From: a virus
Virus record (IMG/VR): IMGVR_UViG_3300021478_000001
Span: 22,934-86,933 of that record
Reading direction: 5' to 3' (one strand)
Length of the DNA stretch: 64,000 bases
Positions 36,186-44,438 of this stretch are shown here, one piece after another. Numbering within the stretch: the first letter of the stretch is position 1; each line of letters opens with the position of its first letter. The position numbers and the translations under genes were made by a program. The notes below the pieces were generated by a model. The model did not search any database. It was not told where the DNA came from and was given only the letters and a program-made list of their open reading frames with translations.

Positions 36186-37694
36186 ATGACAGTTAAGGAT
36201 ATAAGTGTAATTACAACTGCACCTCTGGCGGTAGTTTACACTGCGCCTTTTGCGCCGCCTGGACCTGTGATCGCTGGGACCAGCAATAGCACTGTCTCCA
36301 TTCAGATGGGGCCAGCTTCGTTTGTGATGAATGAATTTCATCTAGGCTTCCTTGATGGTGCTAGGTTAAGAGCGACTGCTGGAAGCAATTTGTTTGTTGA
36401 AGGTATTGTCACCAGCTATGACGAGCCTGATCTAGTTATCAATGTTGATTTTTTAATGGGAGTAGGATCATTTCCAGCATGGAATATCAATGTTGTAGGT
36501 TATCCTGGACAGACAGGCTCGGCGGGACCACAAGGTCCGCAGGGTGTTCCTGGCACTCCTGGCGGTGCGACTGGACCTACAGGTCCAACTGGACCGGCCG
36601 GTCCACAAGGTCTTAATGGTGCAATCGGACCTATTGGTCCATCTGGCCCTACTGGTCTTGTTGGTGCGACTGGTCCACAAGGTGTAGATGGTTCTCCTGG
36701 TGGTCCTGGTCCTCCTGGCACTCCTGGCGGAGCTCAAGGAGTTGCTGGTCCAACTGGTCCTGCCGGTGCTATTGGCGCGACTGGTCCGCAAGGTTCACAA
36801 GGCCCAAGTGGTCCTACTGGACCGAGTGGTCCTATTGGTACAACAGGACCGTTCGGTCTTCAAGGACCAACAGGAATGACTGGTCCACAAGGTATTCAAG
36901 GAGTGACTGGACCATCAGGTCCAGCTACAGGAGCAACTGGACCAACTGGACCTGTGGGAACAACAGGTCCGCAAGGACCGCAAGGCGCAGCGGGTACTCC
37001 TGGCACCAGTGGTATACCAGGAACGAACGGTCAGGGATTCAAGGCGTATTGGGCCGGAACGATCACGCCGACTGACGGTGTCAATCCAAGCAGCGTTGAT
37101 AAAGTCAATTACGTTGCTACATGGGCAAGTCCGCATGGTTATGTCACTGGTCAGTTTGGTGTAATCATTGGCACGCCTCCAAGTGGCTTATCTGTTAATA
37201 CGGGATTATACGTTAGAGCACTGAGCCCGACTACGCTTGCATTCTACAACGTGCAGAGTGATGCCTATGCTGATACTAATCGTGTGGCAATCACTGGTAC
37301 GGCAGTAACTTGGCATATACGTCAGTGGGTTCTTACTCCAGCTCTCAGTGTTGGTTTCGACCCTGTTCAGGCAATTGGTGCTCAACAAGGTACCGGCAAG
37401 ATTTATCCTGAACTGAATTTGACAAATCCGCTGACAACACTCAACGCTATCACTATCATAGGTCGTGTCAACGGTCTTGCTGCCAATGATGGCTCCAAGC
37501 AATCATATTGGATTCCTGGAAATGCTCCGACAATCGTCACGACCACCTTAATCCGTTTTGACAACAACAATTGGGTCGTTAGTCCCAGCTTGTATGTGCC
37601 ATCTCAAACTGGTGGCTATCCATCTCAAGGTATTGGTACTCATAATCTTCAAGGCAATACCCCAATTTGGATGGAGTTCACAGTCCTAGGTTAA
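36186..37694 (+). CDS. Collagen-like fibre protein 4 (tandem duplicate of 3)
   Basis: A 502-residue protein with the same three-part plan as the protein before it. N-termini align closely (T-V-K-D-I-S / [17 protein letters not shown] / [11 protein letters not shown]), and so do C-termini ([11 protein letters not shown]). The triplet regions differ more than the ends. It is a tandem duplication that has diverged, which may give the phage two receptor specificities. Confidence 0.85.
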   Translation: MTVKDISVITTAPLAVVYTAPFAPPGPVIAGTSNSTVSIQMGPASFVMNEFHLGFLDGARLRATAGSNLFVEGIVTSYDEPDLVINVDFLMGVGSFPAWNINVVGYPGQTGSAGPQGPQGVPGTPGGATGPTGPTGPAGPQGLNGAIGPIGPSGPTGLVGATGPQGVDGSPGGPGPPGTPGGAQGVAGPTGPAGAIGATGPQGSQGPSGPTGPSGPIGTTGPFGLQGPTGMTGPQGIQGVTGPSGPATGATGPTGPVGTTGPQGPQGAAGTPGTSGIPGTNGQGFKAYWAGTITPTDGVNPSSVDKVNYVATWASPHGYVTGQFGVIIGTPPSGLSVNTGLYVRALSPTTLAFYNVQSDAYADTNRVAITGTAVTWHIRQWVLTPALSVGFDPVQAIGAQQGTGKIYPELNLTNPLTTLNAITIIGRVNGLAANDGSKQSYWIPGNAPTIVTTTLIRFDNNNWVVSPSLYVPSQTGGYPSQGIGTHNLQGNTPIWMEFTVLG

Positions 37695-37707
37695 ACAGGA
37701 GAAAACA

Positions 37708-37941
37708 ATGAGCGCGAATCCTTCGGCAACACTTACAAAATCAGTGACACCGTTTGCCACTGCTGGATCAATACCAGTGACAGATATCAATGCAGCCTAT
37801 GCTGATTTCATAGCGATCGTACCAGAAGCTCAGACCATGCATGACAATGATGTCACTGATATGGTTGAGTCGTTGCAACTGCACCGGAACCATATCCAGA
37901 CTTGGCAAACACAGATTCTAAACAATACGACAACGTCATGA
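37708..37941 (+). CDS. Small hypothetical protein downstream of the fibres
   Basis: A 77-residue, predicted mostly helical protein, with ACAGGAG before the ATG. Its stop overlaps the next start (ATGA). No family recognised. Confidence 0.6.
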   Translation: MSANPSATLTKSVTPFATAGSIPVTDINAAYADFIAIVPEAQTMHDNDVTDMVESLQLHRNHIQTWQTQILNNTTTS

Positions 37942-38147
37942 GCAACGGCACAGTAGGCGGCACTGATTGGTTGAACAGTCAACGTGATGCTGTTTATGTG
38001 CCTAATCGAGAACTGACTGTGCAGCGGCGTCTGCAGATAACTTACCGAATCATGCCAGTATATCTATCACTGACGCCGCCAGGAGCACCACCTTCACCAT
38101 TCCAATCGCCATTCCAACCTCCATTTTTGATAGGAACTGATCAATGA
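37938..38147 (+). CDS. Small Pro-rich hypothetical protein
   Basis: A 69-residue protein whose C-terminal third is Pro/Phe-rich (P-F-Q-S-P-F-Q-P-P-F). The start ATG lies in ATGA with the previous stop; a start further upstream is open but lacks a binding site. The stop in turn overlaps the glycosyltransferase start. Confidence 0.55.
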   Translation: MSNGTVGGTDWLNSQRDAVYVPNRELTVQRRLQITYRIMPVYLSLTPPGAPPSPFQSPFQPPFLIGTDQ

Positions 38148-39334
38148 GGTTTCACGCGCTTGGCATTCCGCACACTGCAACTAACAAGTGGCACGCCAGT
38201 TGTGCTTACACGCAGAAGGTAAGGCGACTATGTGCTATGCTCAAATCACTTGGTCATACTGTCTATCACTATGGCAACGAAGAAAGTGAAGTTGAATGTG
38301 ATGAACATATATCTGTGACAACGCGTGAAGATCTGATCAAGCAGTATGGTGATGGAGTTGGCAGAACACAAGAATACAAGTTTGACATCAAGGATCCGGT
38401 CTACATTAAATTTTACATCAACACCATCAATGCTATTAATGAACGCAAGCAAGCAAATGATTTCTTGCTGTGCTTCTGGGGTGTTGGTCATAAAGCTATT
38501 GCCGAACTTATGACCGATATGATTGTCGTAGAACCGGGTATCGGCTATGGTGGCACATTTGCCCGCTGGAAAATCTTTGAATCCTATGCCATGTTGCACG
38601 CCTGGAGCGGGATAGAAGTGGTAAACGTAGCTGGCAAGGTTGACTGGTACAATGTAGTGATCCCAAACTATTTTGATCCTGCGGATTTTACCTTTAGCAG
38701 TGATAAGAAAAATTATCTGTTGTTCCTTGGTCGTATGGGAGAAGCTAAAGGATTAGATATTGCTGCTGAAGCTGCCAAGGCAACCAACACTAGATTGATT
38801 GCAGCCGGAGCAGCATCTGGTGAATATAAAGATGTTGAGTTTGTAGGTTTCGCAGACTGGGAAACTCGTCGTGGATTATTGGCTGGTGCCAAGGCGCTGA
38901 TAGCACCGAGTCGTTTCATAGAGCCATTCTGTGGTGTGCTGATAGAGGCTGCTCTTTCTGGGACACCAGTGATAACTATTGATTGGGGCGCGGCCACTGA
39001 AACAGTATTGCACGGGATAACCGGATATCGCTGCAGAACCTTTGACCATTTCACATGGGCGGTCAATAACATTCATCACATCAAGCCACAAGCTTGCTTG
39101 GATTGGGCGCAAGCCAATTATTCCATGGACCGTGTGCGTTTTATGTATGAAGAATATTTCAACACGGTGATGGACGTGTATGTTGGCAAAGGATGGTATC
39201 AACGGCATCCCAACCGAACAGAACTAGATTGGTTAAGCAAAGAGTTCCCCAATGACAAACTGTCGTTTTTGCGGCCAAGTCAGAAAGACCATCGGCCGCG
39301 TCTATTCCAAAATCATAAAGCCGAGGCGATCTAA
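38144..39334 (+). CDS. Glycosyltransferase (GT4-like)
   Basis: A 396-residue protein with the GT-B two-domain plan. The second domain has the GT4 signature E-P-F-C-G-V-L-I-E (E near 260 and E near 268), preceded by L-L-F-L-G-R-M-G-E-A-K-G. It transfers a nucleotide-activated sugar. It lies directly after two collagen-like fibres and within the same overlap chain, so it may decorate virion proteins (Thr or Lys of the triplets); modifying host surface glycans is the alternative. Confidence 0.82.
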   Translation: MRFHALGIPHTATNKWHASCAYTQKVRRLCAMLKSLGHTVYHYGNEESEVECDEHISVTTREDLIKQYGDGVGRTQEYKFDIKDPVYIKFYINTINAINERKQANDFLLCFWGVGHKAIAELMTDMIVVEPGIGYGGTFARWKIFESYAMLHAWSGIEVVNVAGKVDWYNVVIPNYFDPADFTFSSDKKNYLLFLGRMGEAKGLDIAAEAAKATNTRLIAAGAASGEYKDVEFVGFADWETRRGLLAGAKALIAPSRFIEPFCGVLIEAALSGTPVITIDWGAATETVLHGITGYRCRTFDHFTWAVNNIHHIKPQACLDWAQANYSMDRVRFMYEEYFNTVMDVYVGKGWYQRHPNRTELDWLSKEFPNDKLSFLRPSQKDHRPRLFQNHKAEAI

Positions 39335-39654
39335 TGAAAAATTCAGCAAACAGAATAGAGAAAAAACTATTCGTGATATTCTGCGTGCTGCTAGGCGTCA
39401 CGGTTAGTGCTAACGCTAAAGATTACAAGCTGAAAGATTTCAGCATTAAGGATGTGGAAACACGGTGCCAGAAAGTGCATGGTGAATTTATTGCGCATGA
39501 TGACGGCTCATATGGCTGTACTTATTCCAAGGGCACTGTATCGTGCAACGCGGAACAGCATTGCATCGGGCATTTGAAGGAACATCATAAAGCCTACAAG
39601 ATTCGGCCTAAGCCACACTACTATCCTCACTATAACCATTGGTATCAGTGGTAG
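39334..39654 (+). CDS. Secreted Cys-containing small protein
   Basis: A 106-residue protein with a signal peptide (basic N-terminus, hydrophobic segment at about 12-26, cleavage after A-N-A). The mature part has four Cys (including C-N-A-E-Q-H-C) and a His/Tyr-rich tail. It begins in TAATG. Between the glycosyltransferase and amidase genes it may act in the periplasm, for example in lysis or superinfection control. Confidence 0.6.
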   Translation: MKNSANRIEKKLFVIFCVLLGVTVSANAKDYKLKDFSIKDVETRCQKVHGEFIAHDDGSYGCTYSKGTVSCNAEQHCIGHLKEHHKAYKIRPKPHYYPHYNHWYQW

Positions 39655-39670
39655 AAACAGGAGCGCTCAA

Positions 39671-40363
39671 ATGACAACTTATGATCGCGTTGTTATATCT
39701 TCTGGTCACGGCAAATATGTGCGTGGTGCCGCTGGCGTGCTTGATGAAGTTGATGAAGCACGTCGTGTAGTTGAGGCAGTTGCTGAGGAACTGCGCAAAC
39801 GAGGTGTGGATGTTGATACTTTCCATGATGACACTTCGCATTCACAGAATGAAAATCTTAATACCATTGTCAATCATCACAATAATCAGACAAGAGATCT
39901 TGATGTATCAGTTCACTTCAATGCCTATGTGGAAACGACCAAGCCTATGGGTACCGAGGTGCTGTACGTTACCCAGAATACACTTGCTGATCAAATGTCT
40001 AGGGCTATTGCTTCTGTCGGCTTTATCAACCGCGGTCCCAAGAAACGTACAGACTTGTTTTTTCTAAACAACACGGAAGAGCCGGCGATCCTGCTGGAAG
40101 TCTGTTTCGTGGACAGTACCGTGGATGCCAACATCTATGACGGTGAGTTCGATGCCATCTGCAACGCCATTGCTAATGTGCTTGGTGGTGCGGAAGAGGC
40201 TCCGGCACCTGAACCACCTCCTGGGGAAAAGCCGCCAACTGTGCAGCCACCAACAGAAGTCAGCAAAGTCAACATTCAAATTGCTGTCACTGGCAATGTG
40301 GAAGTAACTGTGAACGGTGAACAGATTGAAATTGTTGGCCATGGAAGAGGTCCAACTACATGA
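39671..40363 (+). CDS. N-acetylmuramoyl-L-alanine amidase (Amidase_3 type)
   Basis: A 230-residue protein that would cut the bond between muramic acid and the stem peptide. Zinc ligands are visible as H13 (S-S-G-H-G), E26/E29, and H82 (S-V-H-F-N-A), with catalytic E143 (L-L-E-V-C-F-V). No signal peptide. A Pro-rich linker and a short beta-type C-terminal module (about 185-230) follow. It is an endolysin-type enzyme and would need a holin. Confidence 0.85.
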   Translation: MTTYDRVVISSGHGKYVRGAAGVLDEVDEARRVVEAVAEELRKRGVDVDTFHDDTSHSQNENLNTIVNHHNNQTRDLDVSVHFNAYVETTKPMGTEVLYVTQNTLADQMSRAIASVGFINRGPKKRTDLFFLNNTEEPAILLEVCFVDSTVDANIYDGEFDAICNAIANVLGGAEEAPAPEPPPGEKPPTVQPPTEVSKVNIQIAVTGNVEVTVNGEQIEIVGHGRGPTT

Positions 40364-40563
40364 GCTGGACCAATCTAGATTCAGCTCATCGGCATTCCGC
40401 GCACGCTCTTGAAGATTTCAAAAAGCTGCGCGATATGGTACGTGATAGGCGTGCTGCTAGTTTGCTGCACAGCCTATCGCACCATCTGCGCCATGCTGTC
40501 TATCGTGTTGGTGAAGAGCTGCCGCCGCACCATTGGCGTGAAATCCCTGAGAGGGACCAATGA
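40360..40563 (+). CDS. Small His/Arg-rich hypothetical protein
   Basis: A 67-residue protein with many His and Arg residues and a central helix. Start and stop both overlap neighbours (ATGA), so it is coupled to the amidase and the secreted hydrolase. Function unknown. Confidence 0.6.
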   Translation: MSWTNLDSAHRHSAHALEDFKKLRDMVRDRRAASLLHSLSHHLRHAVYRVGEELPPHHWREIPERDQ

Positions 40564-41270
40564 CAAAATTAGCAATCTTAATCTGTTTGTTGTCAACAAC
40601 AGCATATGCACAGAACACTCGCGTCTGGGGATTATATGGCTATGGTGATAACTGGCACGGAACGTCGAGAGGCATTGATGAAATTGCGGATGAAGCACGT
40701 ACAATCCCAGGAGTCGAGTTCGTTCATGTGTTTAACTATTGGCAGACGCAGGACGTTGCGAATGAGATTCTGGCTTCGCCTCCGGATATTAAGATCGCAA
40801 TCTATGGCTATTCTTGCGGTGCTAACGCGATGACCACTATTGCCAAGGGATTGGATGGACAGCGCAACATAGATACCCTCGCCGGTATCCAACAAAGCTT
40901 ATGGTGCGGCGGCGATTATCTGGGCGGAAACGTGATCTATGGACAAATGACCTATGGAGGCTGTGGTCAAACTCTTGGTCTTGGTTGCAAAAAGTTGATG
41001 GCCAATCAAAGTTTCAATGGTACCATACTAAACATTCGTCGTCCTGATCTGCACAGCCAAGCAGATAATGATGAAGATGCCCAGATGGATGTACTCAGCG
41101 CAATCTACGAAACTGCTGCACCGCCTCCTGCTGAGTCCCCGGAGTGGGAACATTATGGCCATGGTCATGCGCTGGCCCGACAAGGACTAGCAACGATGCT
41201 GAAAGGTGCGGTCCTATTCAAGAAAGGTGTTCACGAAATTGTTTGCTATCATAAAGGATGTTCTCAATGA
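40560..41270 (+). CDS. Secreted serine-hydrolase-like protein
   Basis: A 236-residue protein with a signal peptide (cleavage near A-Y-A-Q). The mature part begins with V-W-G-L-Y-G-Y-G-D and contains the nucleophile-elbow pattern G-Y-S-C-G-A near residue 85, typical of alpha/beta hydrolases. A late H-Y-G-H-G-H could supply the catalytic His. Phage LysB-type esterases use the same fold against outer-envelope lipids; the substrate here is unknown. Six Cys suggest disulphides in the periplasm. Confidence 0.6.
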   Translation: MTKLAILICLLSTTAYAQNTRVWGLYGYGDNWHGTSRGIDEIADEARTIPGVEFVHVFNYWQTQDVANEILASPPDIKIAIYGYSCGANAMTTIAKGLDGQRNIDTLAGIQQSLWCGGDYLGGNVIYGQMTYGGCGQTLGLGCKKLMANQSFNGTILNIRRPDLHSQADNDEDAQMDVLSAIYETAAPPPAESPEWEHYGHGHALARQGLATMLKGAVLFKKGVHEIVCYHKGCSQ

Positions 41271-42241
41271 CTGACAGACCAGTGCTGGCCATAGGTAGTT
41301 GGGGACCGGATGTCAAGACGGTGCAGACATGTTTGGAAGTGATGCCGTTGGATGGGGACTTTGGCAATATCACACATACGGCAGTGCAGAAATTCCAACG
41401 TGAAAATGAATTAAGCGCTGATGGTATTGTAGGGAATGATACTTGGTATCAATTGGAAGAACTATATGATCTGCCGCCCTATCCACCTTACTTGTTGTCG
41501 CCATTGCCAGAACAACTGCAAGCGCAGATATACGCCATCTGTGACAGTAGCGATGTGACTGGATATAGCTGGCAGAATCGGGGCATGTCTCCGGCTGGTT
41601 ATGTCAAGGGCATGGCTGTAGGATTTTCCACTGTGCTGCGCAAGCATGTGCTGCACTATAGCGCCGCGCTGGACATGGCGCGCGCCAGCACTGGCAACAA
41701 AGACAAGGATGTGCTGGCATGGTATGAACAAGAGTTTGCAAAATATGATATGGCTGTAAACAGAGATGGCATTGATACTCTGCGTCATCTCTGGGTGCTG
41801 CTATACGGATTAGGGATGCGCGAGTCTAGTGGGAAGTATTGTTGTGGGCGGGATATGAGTGCCAGCAATGTAAGTGCTGACACGGCGGAGGCGGGACTAT
41901 TCCAGATGTCTTGGAATGCTCATAATTGCAGCCCAGAGATAGAAAGATTATTTGACGAATATTCTCAAGAGGGTGCTTTCCAGCAAGGTGCCAAAGAAAT
42001 CTTTGATGAGGACGTGGTCTGCACTAATTCAGATCTATCCTGCTATGGCAGCGGTCAAGGTGTCAATTATCAACGGCTAGCCAAAGTTGCGCCGCAGTTT
42101 GCTGCCGAGGCGTGCGCTATCGGGCTTCGATATCTGCGGCAGCATTGGGGTCCTATCAATCGTAAGGAAGTAGAAGTGCGGCCTGAGGTTGATGATATGT
42201 TCATAGAAATCCAGGAGTTGATCATACCGACTCTGGTGTAA
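41267..42241 (+). CDS. Peptidoglycan-binding lysozyme-like enzyme
   Basis: A 324-residue protein. Residues about 8-68 form a PG_binding_1 domain (V-K-T-V-Q, L-D-G-D-F-G, A-V-Q-K-F-Q, L-S-A-D-G-I-V-G). The rest is a lysozyme-superfamily-like helical domain; a likely catalytic Glu is E in G-M-R-E-S-S-G (near 185), with G-L-F-Q-M-S downstream. I start at 41267, with AAAGGA eight bases upstream. Together with the amidase it gives two different cell-wall cuts. Confidence 0.78.
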   Translation: MTDRPVLAIGSWGPDVKTVQTCLEVMPLDGDFGNITHTAVQKFQRENELSADGIVGNDTWYQLEELYDLPPYPPYLLSPLPEQLQAQIYAICDSSDVTGYSWQNRGMSPAGYVKGMAVGFSTVLRKHVLHYSAALDMARASTGNKDKDVLAWYEQEFAKYDMAVNRDGIDTLRHLWVLLYGLGMRESSGKYCCGRDMSASNVSADTAEAGLFQMSWNAHNCSPEIERLFDEYSQEGAFQQGAKEIFDEDVVCTNSDLSCYGSGQGVNYQRLAKVAPQFAAEACAIGLRYLRQHWGPINRKEVEVRPEVDDMFIEIQELIIPTLV

Positions 42242-42268
42242 ATAACAGGAGTTGATCATACCGACTCT
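42212..42268 (+). repeat. 23-base direct repeat around a gene end
   Basis: The 23 bases 42212-42234 recur exactly at 42246-42268 (repeat start offset 34). The first copy codes for the last residues of the lysozyme-like protein, the second lies in the gap before the next gene. It looks like a small tandem duplication, which adds a binding-site-like caggag. Confidence 0.85.
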
Positions 42269-42283
42269 ATGAAGGAGGCAATC

Positions 42284-42442
42284 ATGTTTCAAGTACGGCG
42301 AATCATTCCTAAAAGTGCTGCTGGCTTCATCTGCGAAACTTGTGGTCGTGTCGCAGAGATTGACGCCGCTGAAATGGAAGAATGCATTAAGCATAAACAT
42401 GCAGGCTGTGTGTGGATACCGAAGGATGGGAGAAAGCCATGA
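42284..42442 (+). CDS. Short zinc-finger-like protein (52 aa)
   Basis: A 52-residue frame with C-E-T-C and a later C-x-x-H-x-x-x-G-C, a possible zinc site. A strong GGAGG lies seven bases before the ATG, and the stop overlaps the next start (ATGA). It is part of the tail end of the late operon. Function unknown. Confidence 0.65.
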   Translation: MFQVRRIIPKSAAGFICETCGRVAEIDAAEMEECIKHKHAGCVWIPKDGRKP

Positions 42443-42618
42443 GCAGAGCTTTACTTTTCTGGGTGATCTGGGTCATCTGTGTTTTGATATGGGCTGGTGT
42501 GAACTTCGGAGGGATAGGAGGCCCACTCGCTGGTCACATGGCTGGTGGTGGTGTAATCGAGTTTGTCTTATTTGGACTACTAGGATGGCAGGTTTTTGGA
42601 CCTGTCGTTCATGGATAA
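42439..42618 (+). CDS. Small membrane protein with two segments, holin-like
   Basis: A 59-residue protein with hydrophobic segments at about 4-24 and 39-57 separated by a Gly-rich turn. The start lies in ATGA with the previous gene. Small size, two membrane segments and place beside lytic enzymes fit a class II-type holin, but no sequence motif proves it. Confidence 0.6.
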   Translation: MSRALLFWVIWVICVLIWAGVNFGGIGGPLAGHMAGGGVIEFVLFGLLGWQVFGPVVHG

Positions 42619-42724
42619 AGAGCAGAATTTTATCTGGCGTCTGGTTGGAGTTATTATCTTGGTGCTGCTGTTGGCCGGAGTGTTGGTCTGGTTGTCTTCT
42701 TTGCTGCCAACAGAGCTACCCTAA
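42611..42724 (+). CDS. Tiny membrane protein (37 aa)
   Basis: A 37-residue frame: a short charged N-terminus, one hydrophobic segment (about 9-29), then S-S-L-L-P-T-E-L-P. It overlaps the previous gene by eight bases and is the last gene before the main late terminator. A holin partner, antiholin or spanin piece is possible. Confidence 0.5.
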   Translation: MDKEQNFIWRLVGVIILVLLLAGVLVWLSSLLPTELP

Positions 42725-42824
42725 GAGGTTGGGCGCATACCACATCTATGCGTCCAGCTTCTCGGTCCTTGTAGTCCTCATTCCTTTTTCCTCCCTAGGA
42801 AGCAGTGAGAGACTCGGTCGAGAA

Positions 42825-42868
42825 GGCCCCTCCGTGGTAGTGAGCGCCCGCGGAGGGGCCATTTTTTA
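42825..42868 (+). terminator. Strong Rho-independent terminator of the late block
   Basis: A perfect 10-bp GC-rich stem ggcccctccg/cggaggggcc (42825-42834 with 42851-42860), followed by attttttatt. It ends the rightward block and lies tail to tail with the leftward genes. The first leftward stop codon overlaps its T-run. Confidence 0.92.
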
Positions 42869-43084
42869 TTCCTTCAATCTTTTTTTGTATTCATGAACCA
42901 ATTCATAAAGGTTGCCACCCTTTTCTGCGAGTTCGAATGCTAGAGCCCATCTCTTGGCTGTTTCCTTTTCATCCCAAGTCAATCCACTGTTAAGTTTGAC
43001 AGCGACATCGTCCATCCCTGGTATAGATGTCAAGTGAATTACTTTACGAATGCGAGCAGCTAATTCAATTTGTTCTTTTGTCAT
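42866..43084 (-). CDS. Small hypothetical protein at the end of the leftward block
   Basis: A 72-residue helical protein (M-T-K-E-Q-I-E-L-A start). I choose the ATG at 43084, with GGAGG five to six bases upstream; other starts up to 43117 are open but weaker. Last gene of the leftward operon. Function unknown. Confidence 0.65.
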   Translation of the reverse strand: MTKEQIELAARIRKVIHLTSIPGMDDVAVKLNSGLTWDEKETAKRWALAFELAEKGGNLYELVHEYKKRLKE

Positions 43085-43114
43085 CTTTACCTCCATTATC
43101 TGTTTGAAAAGGAA

Positions 43115-43148
43115 CACCTGACAAACGGGGATCCTTATCTGTCAGGTG
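43115..43148 (-). terminator. Hairpin, possible leftward terminator
   Basis: A perfect 9-bp stem cacctgaca/tgtcaggtg with a 16-base loop, followed on the minus strand by TTCCTTTTC. It lies between the genes at 43215 and 42866. The U-run is interrupted, so termination may be partial. Confidence 0.45.
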
Positions 43149-43214
43149 CTTGCTTAATGACCCTTTGCGCCCGAATCCTTTCTTGATCCACTGTTATCCT
43201 CGTCTAGCGAGGAA

Positions 43215-43430
43215 TTAGGAACTACGGAGGAAGCGGGGACAACCTGATTCAACGTAGCCGAGAAAATCTTCCAGTGATCGTACCCAGATTTTCCCATTGT
43301 TTATGGAACGGTACACCACGGCAATCTCTAGACCCAACTCAAAGCGAGCTAGAGTCATTATCATATAGGGATCATCGTGTTTGTAATGCTTCCAGATTTC
43401 TCCAGTTAGCGGTATTCGTTTGGTATCCAT
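43215..43430 (-). CDS. DUF1653-like protein
   Basis: A 71-residue protein with G-E-I-W-K-H-Y-K-H, a central V-V-Y-R-S-I and W-V-R-S-L-E-D-F-L, matching the DUF1653 pattern (G-x-Y-x-H-Y-K … L-W-V-R-P). AAGGA precedes the ATG. The family is widespread in bacteria and phages, with no assigned role. Confidence 0.72.
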   Translation of the reverse strand: MDTKRIPLTGEIWKHYKHDDPYMIMTLARFELGLEIAVVYRSINNGKIWVRSLEDFLGYVESGCPRFLRSS

Positions 43431-43433
43431 TTG

Positions 43434-43679
43434 TCATTCCTTTCTAGACATCTTTTTCTGGTACTTCTTGGTAACGGATCGAGCATACCAATACATGAGC
43501 CGATAACGGATGCTCGGTTTGCAAGGACAGAAAGAATCTATGCAATGGGAATTTCCCCATTGACAGAAAGTGTATGGACCAGTACCATCATCGAGCTCAG
43601 TCATCGGGCCTTGTCGTTCCCAAAGTTTTGATGTTGGTCCTCCGGCATATTTTTCAGGCATAGAAGGATCTGTGCTCAT
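43434..43679 (-). CDS. Small Cys-rich hypothetical protein
   Basis: An 81-residue protein with four Cys (F-C-Q-W-G-N-S-H-C and F-C-P-C), a possible metal site, and a basic C-terminus. The ATG at 43679 has AAGGAGG nine bases upstream; longer frames upstream lack a site. Function unknown. Confidence 0.65.
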   Translation of the reverse strand: MSTDPSMPEKYAGGPTSKLWERQGPMTELDDGTGPYTFCQWGNSHCIDSFCPCKPSIRYRLMYWYARSVTKKYQKKMSRKE

Positions 43680-43680
43680 A

Positions 43681-44145
43681 TTACTTTTCCTCCTTGAAAA
43701 ACTTTTGGTGTGCAATATCGACGCTGTCGGCAAAATCACGCAGACGCTGACCAAGCGATATCATTTCCTTGGTTTCCTGTTCTACCTTTTGCCGCACCTT
43801 GTCCGCCAGTAATTTCACCTTTTCTTGGTGACGTCTGGCAATCCCCTCGTAGTCCGCCATCACCTTGTCTATCTCATGCTTCAACGCCTCTATCTGTGAT
43901 AGAGCGTGTCCACGACGATTGACTGCATCATTAATCTGTGACTCAATGGTTTCCTCTAGATCTTCTATGATGCGAGTAGTTAAATCAGTGAACACTTTGC
44001 TGCTTAGTTCACCGGCGCGCGGCATGTCATTGTTCTTATCTGATGCTGGAGCAAAGGCTGGCAGTGGCAAAGTATCAAGACTCTTGCCAGCGTGTTTCAG
44101 TCTATCTAGCAGAGGACGCAACTGTTTATCTTGATGATCTTCCAT
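43681..44145 (-). CDS. Coiled-coil hypothetical protein
   Basis: A 154-residue protein with a Pro/Asp-rich first third and a long coiled coil (about 62-150; I-E-D-L-E-E-T-I-E-S-Q and Q-E-K-V-K-L-L-A-D-K). The ATG at 44145 has AGGAG seven bases upstream. It is divergent from the rightward island at 44237. Function unknown. Confidence 0.65.
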   Translation of the reverse strand: MEDHQDKQLRPLLDRLKHAGKSLDTLPLPAFAPASDKNNDMPRAGELSSKVFTDLTTRIIEDLEETIESQINDAVNRRGHALSQIEALKHEIDKVMADYEGIARRHQEKVKLLADKVRQKVEQETKEMISLGQRLRDFADSVDIAHQKFFKEEK

Positions 44146-44236
44146 CTTGCTTCTCCTGTTTGCACCTACTTGGCAGCAGATGCGGACTGTGCTATTGCTA
44201 GCACCGATAGAACGCACAGCAAATAGGAGAACCCCC
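44146..44236 (+). promoter_or_regulatory. Divergent gap with a possible rightward promoter
   Basis: ttggca (44170-44175) and tattgc (44193-44198) are 17 bases apart, a weak sigma70-like pair in front of the zinc-ribbon gene. The gap also carries ribosome binding sites of both divergent genes. Promoter activity is not certain. Confidence 0.35.
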
Positions 44237-44422
44237 ATGGCTGCACGTCGTAAGCTCAAGCGCGTAAGAGAAAGAGGTGGCGCGTCTTTTATCTGCCCCA
44301 AGTGCGGGGAGATAAGCCGCGTCACCAGAACTACTCGTCATAATAAGACAGTGGTGAGAGAAAGGCGTTGCCTTGAATGCGACCATCTCTTTGCAACTAA
44401 AGAAGTAAAGATGGTTGCATGA
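44237..44422 (+). CDS. Zinc-ribbon protein
   Basis: A 61-residue basic protein with a zinc-ribbon (C-P-K-C-G at about 20 and C-L-E-C-D at about 47). The ATG has AGGAG eight bases upstream. Similar small ribbons act as phage transcription factors (Ogr-like) or DNA-end binders. It is one of two rightward genes inside the leftward block and its end overlaps nothing before the nuclease gene. Confidence 0.68.
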   Translation: MAARRKLKRVRERGGASFICPKCGEISRVTRTTRHNKTVVRERRCLECDHLFATKEVKMVA

Positions 44423-44438
44423 AAGTAATAAGAATCAT

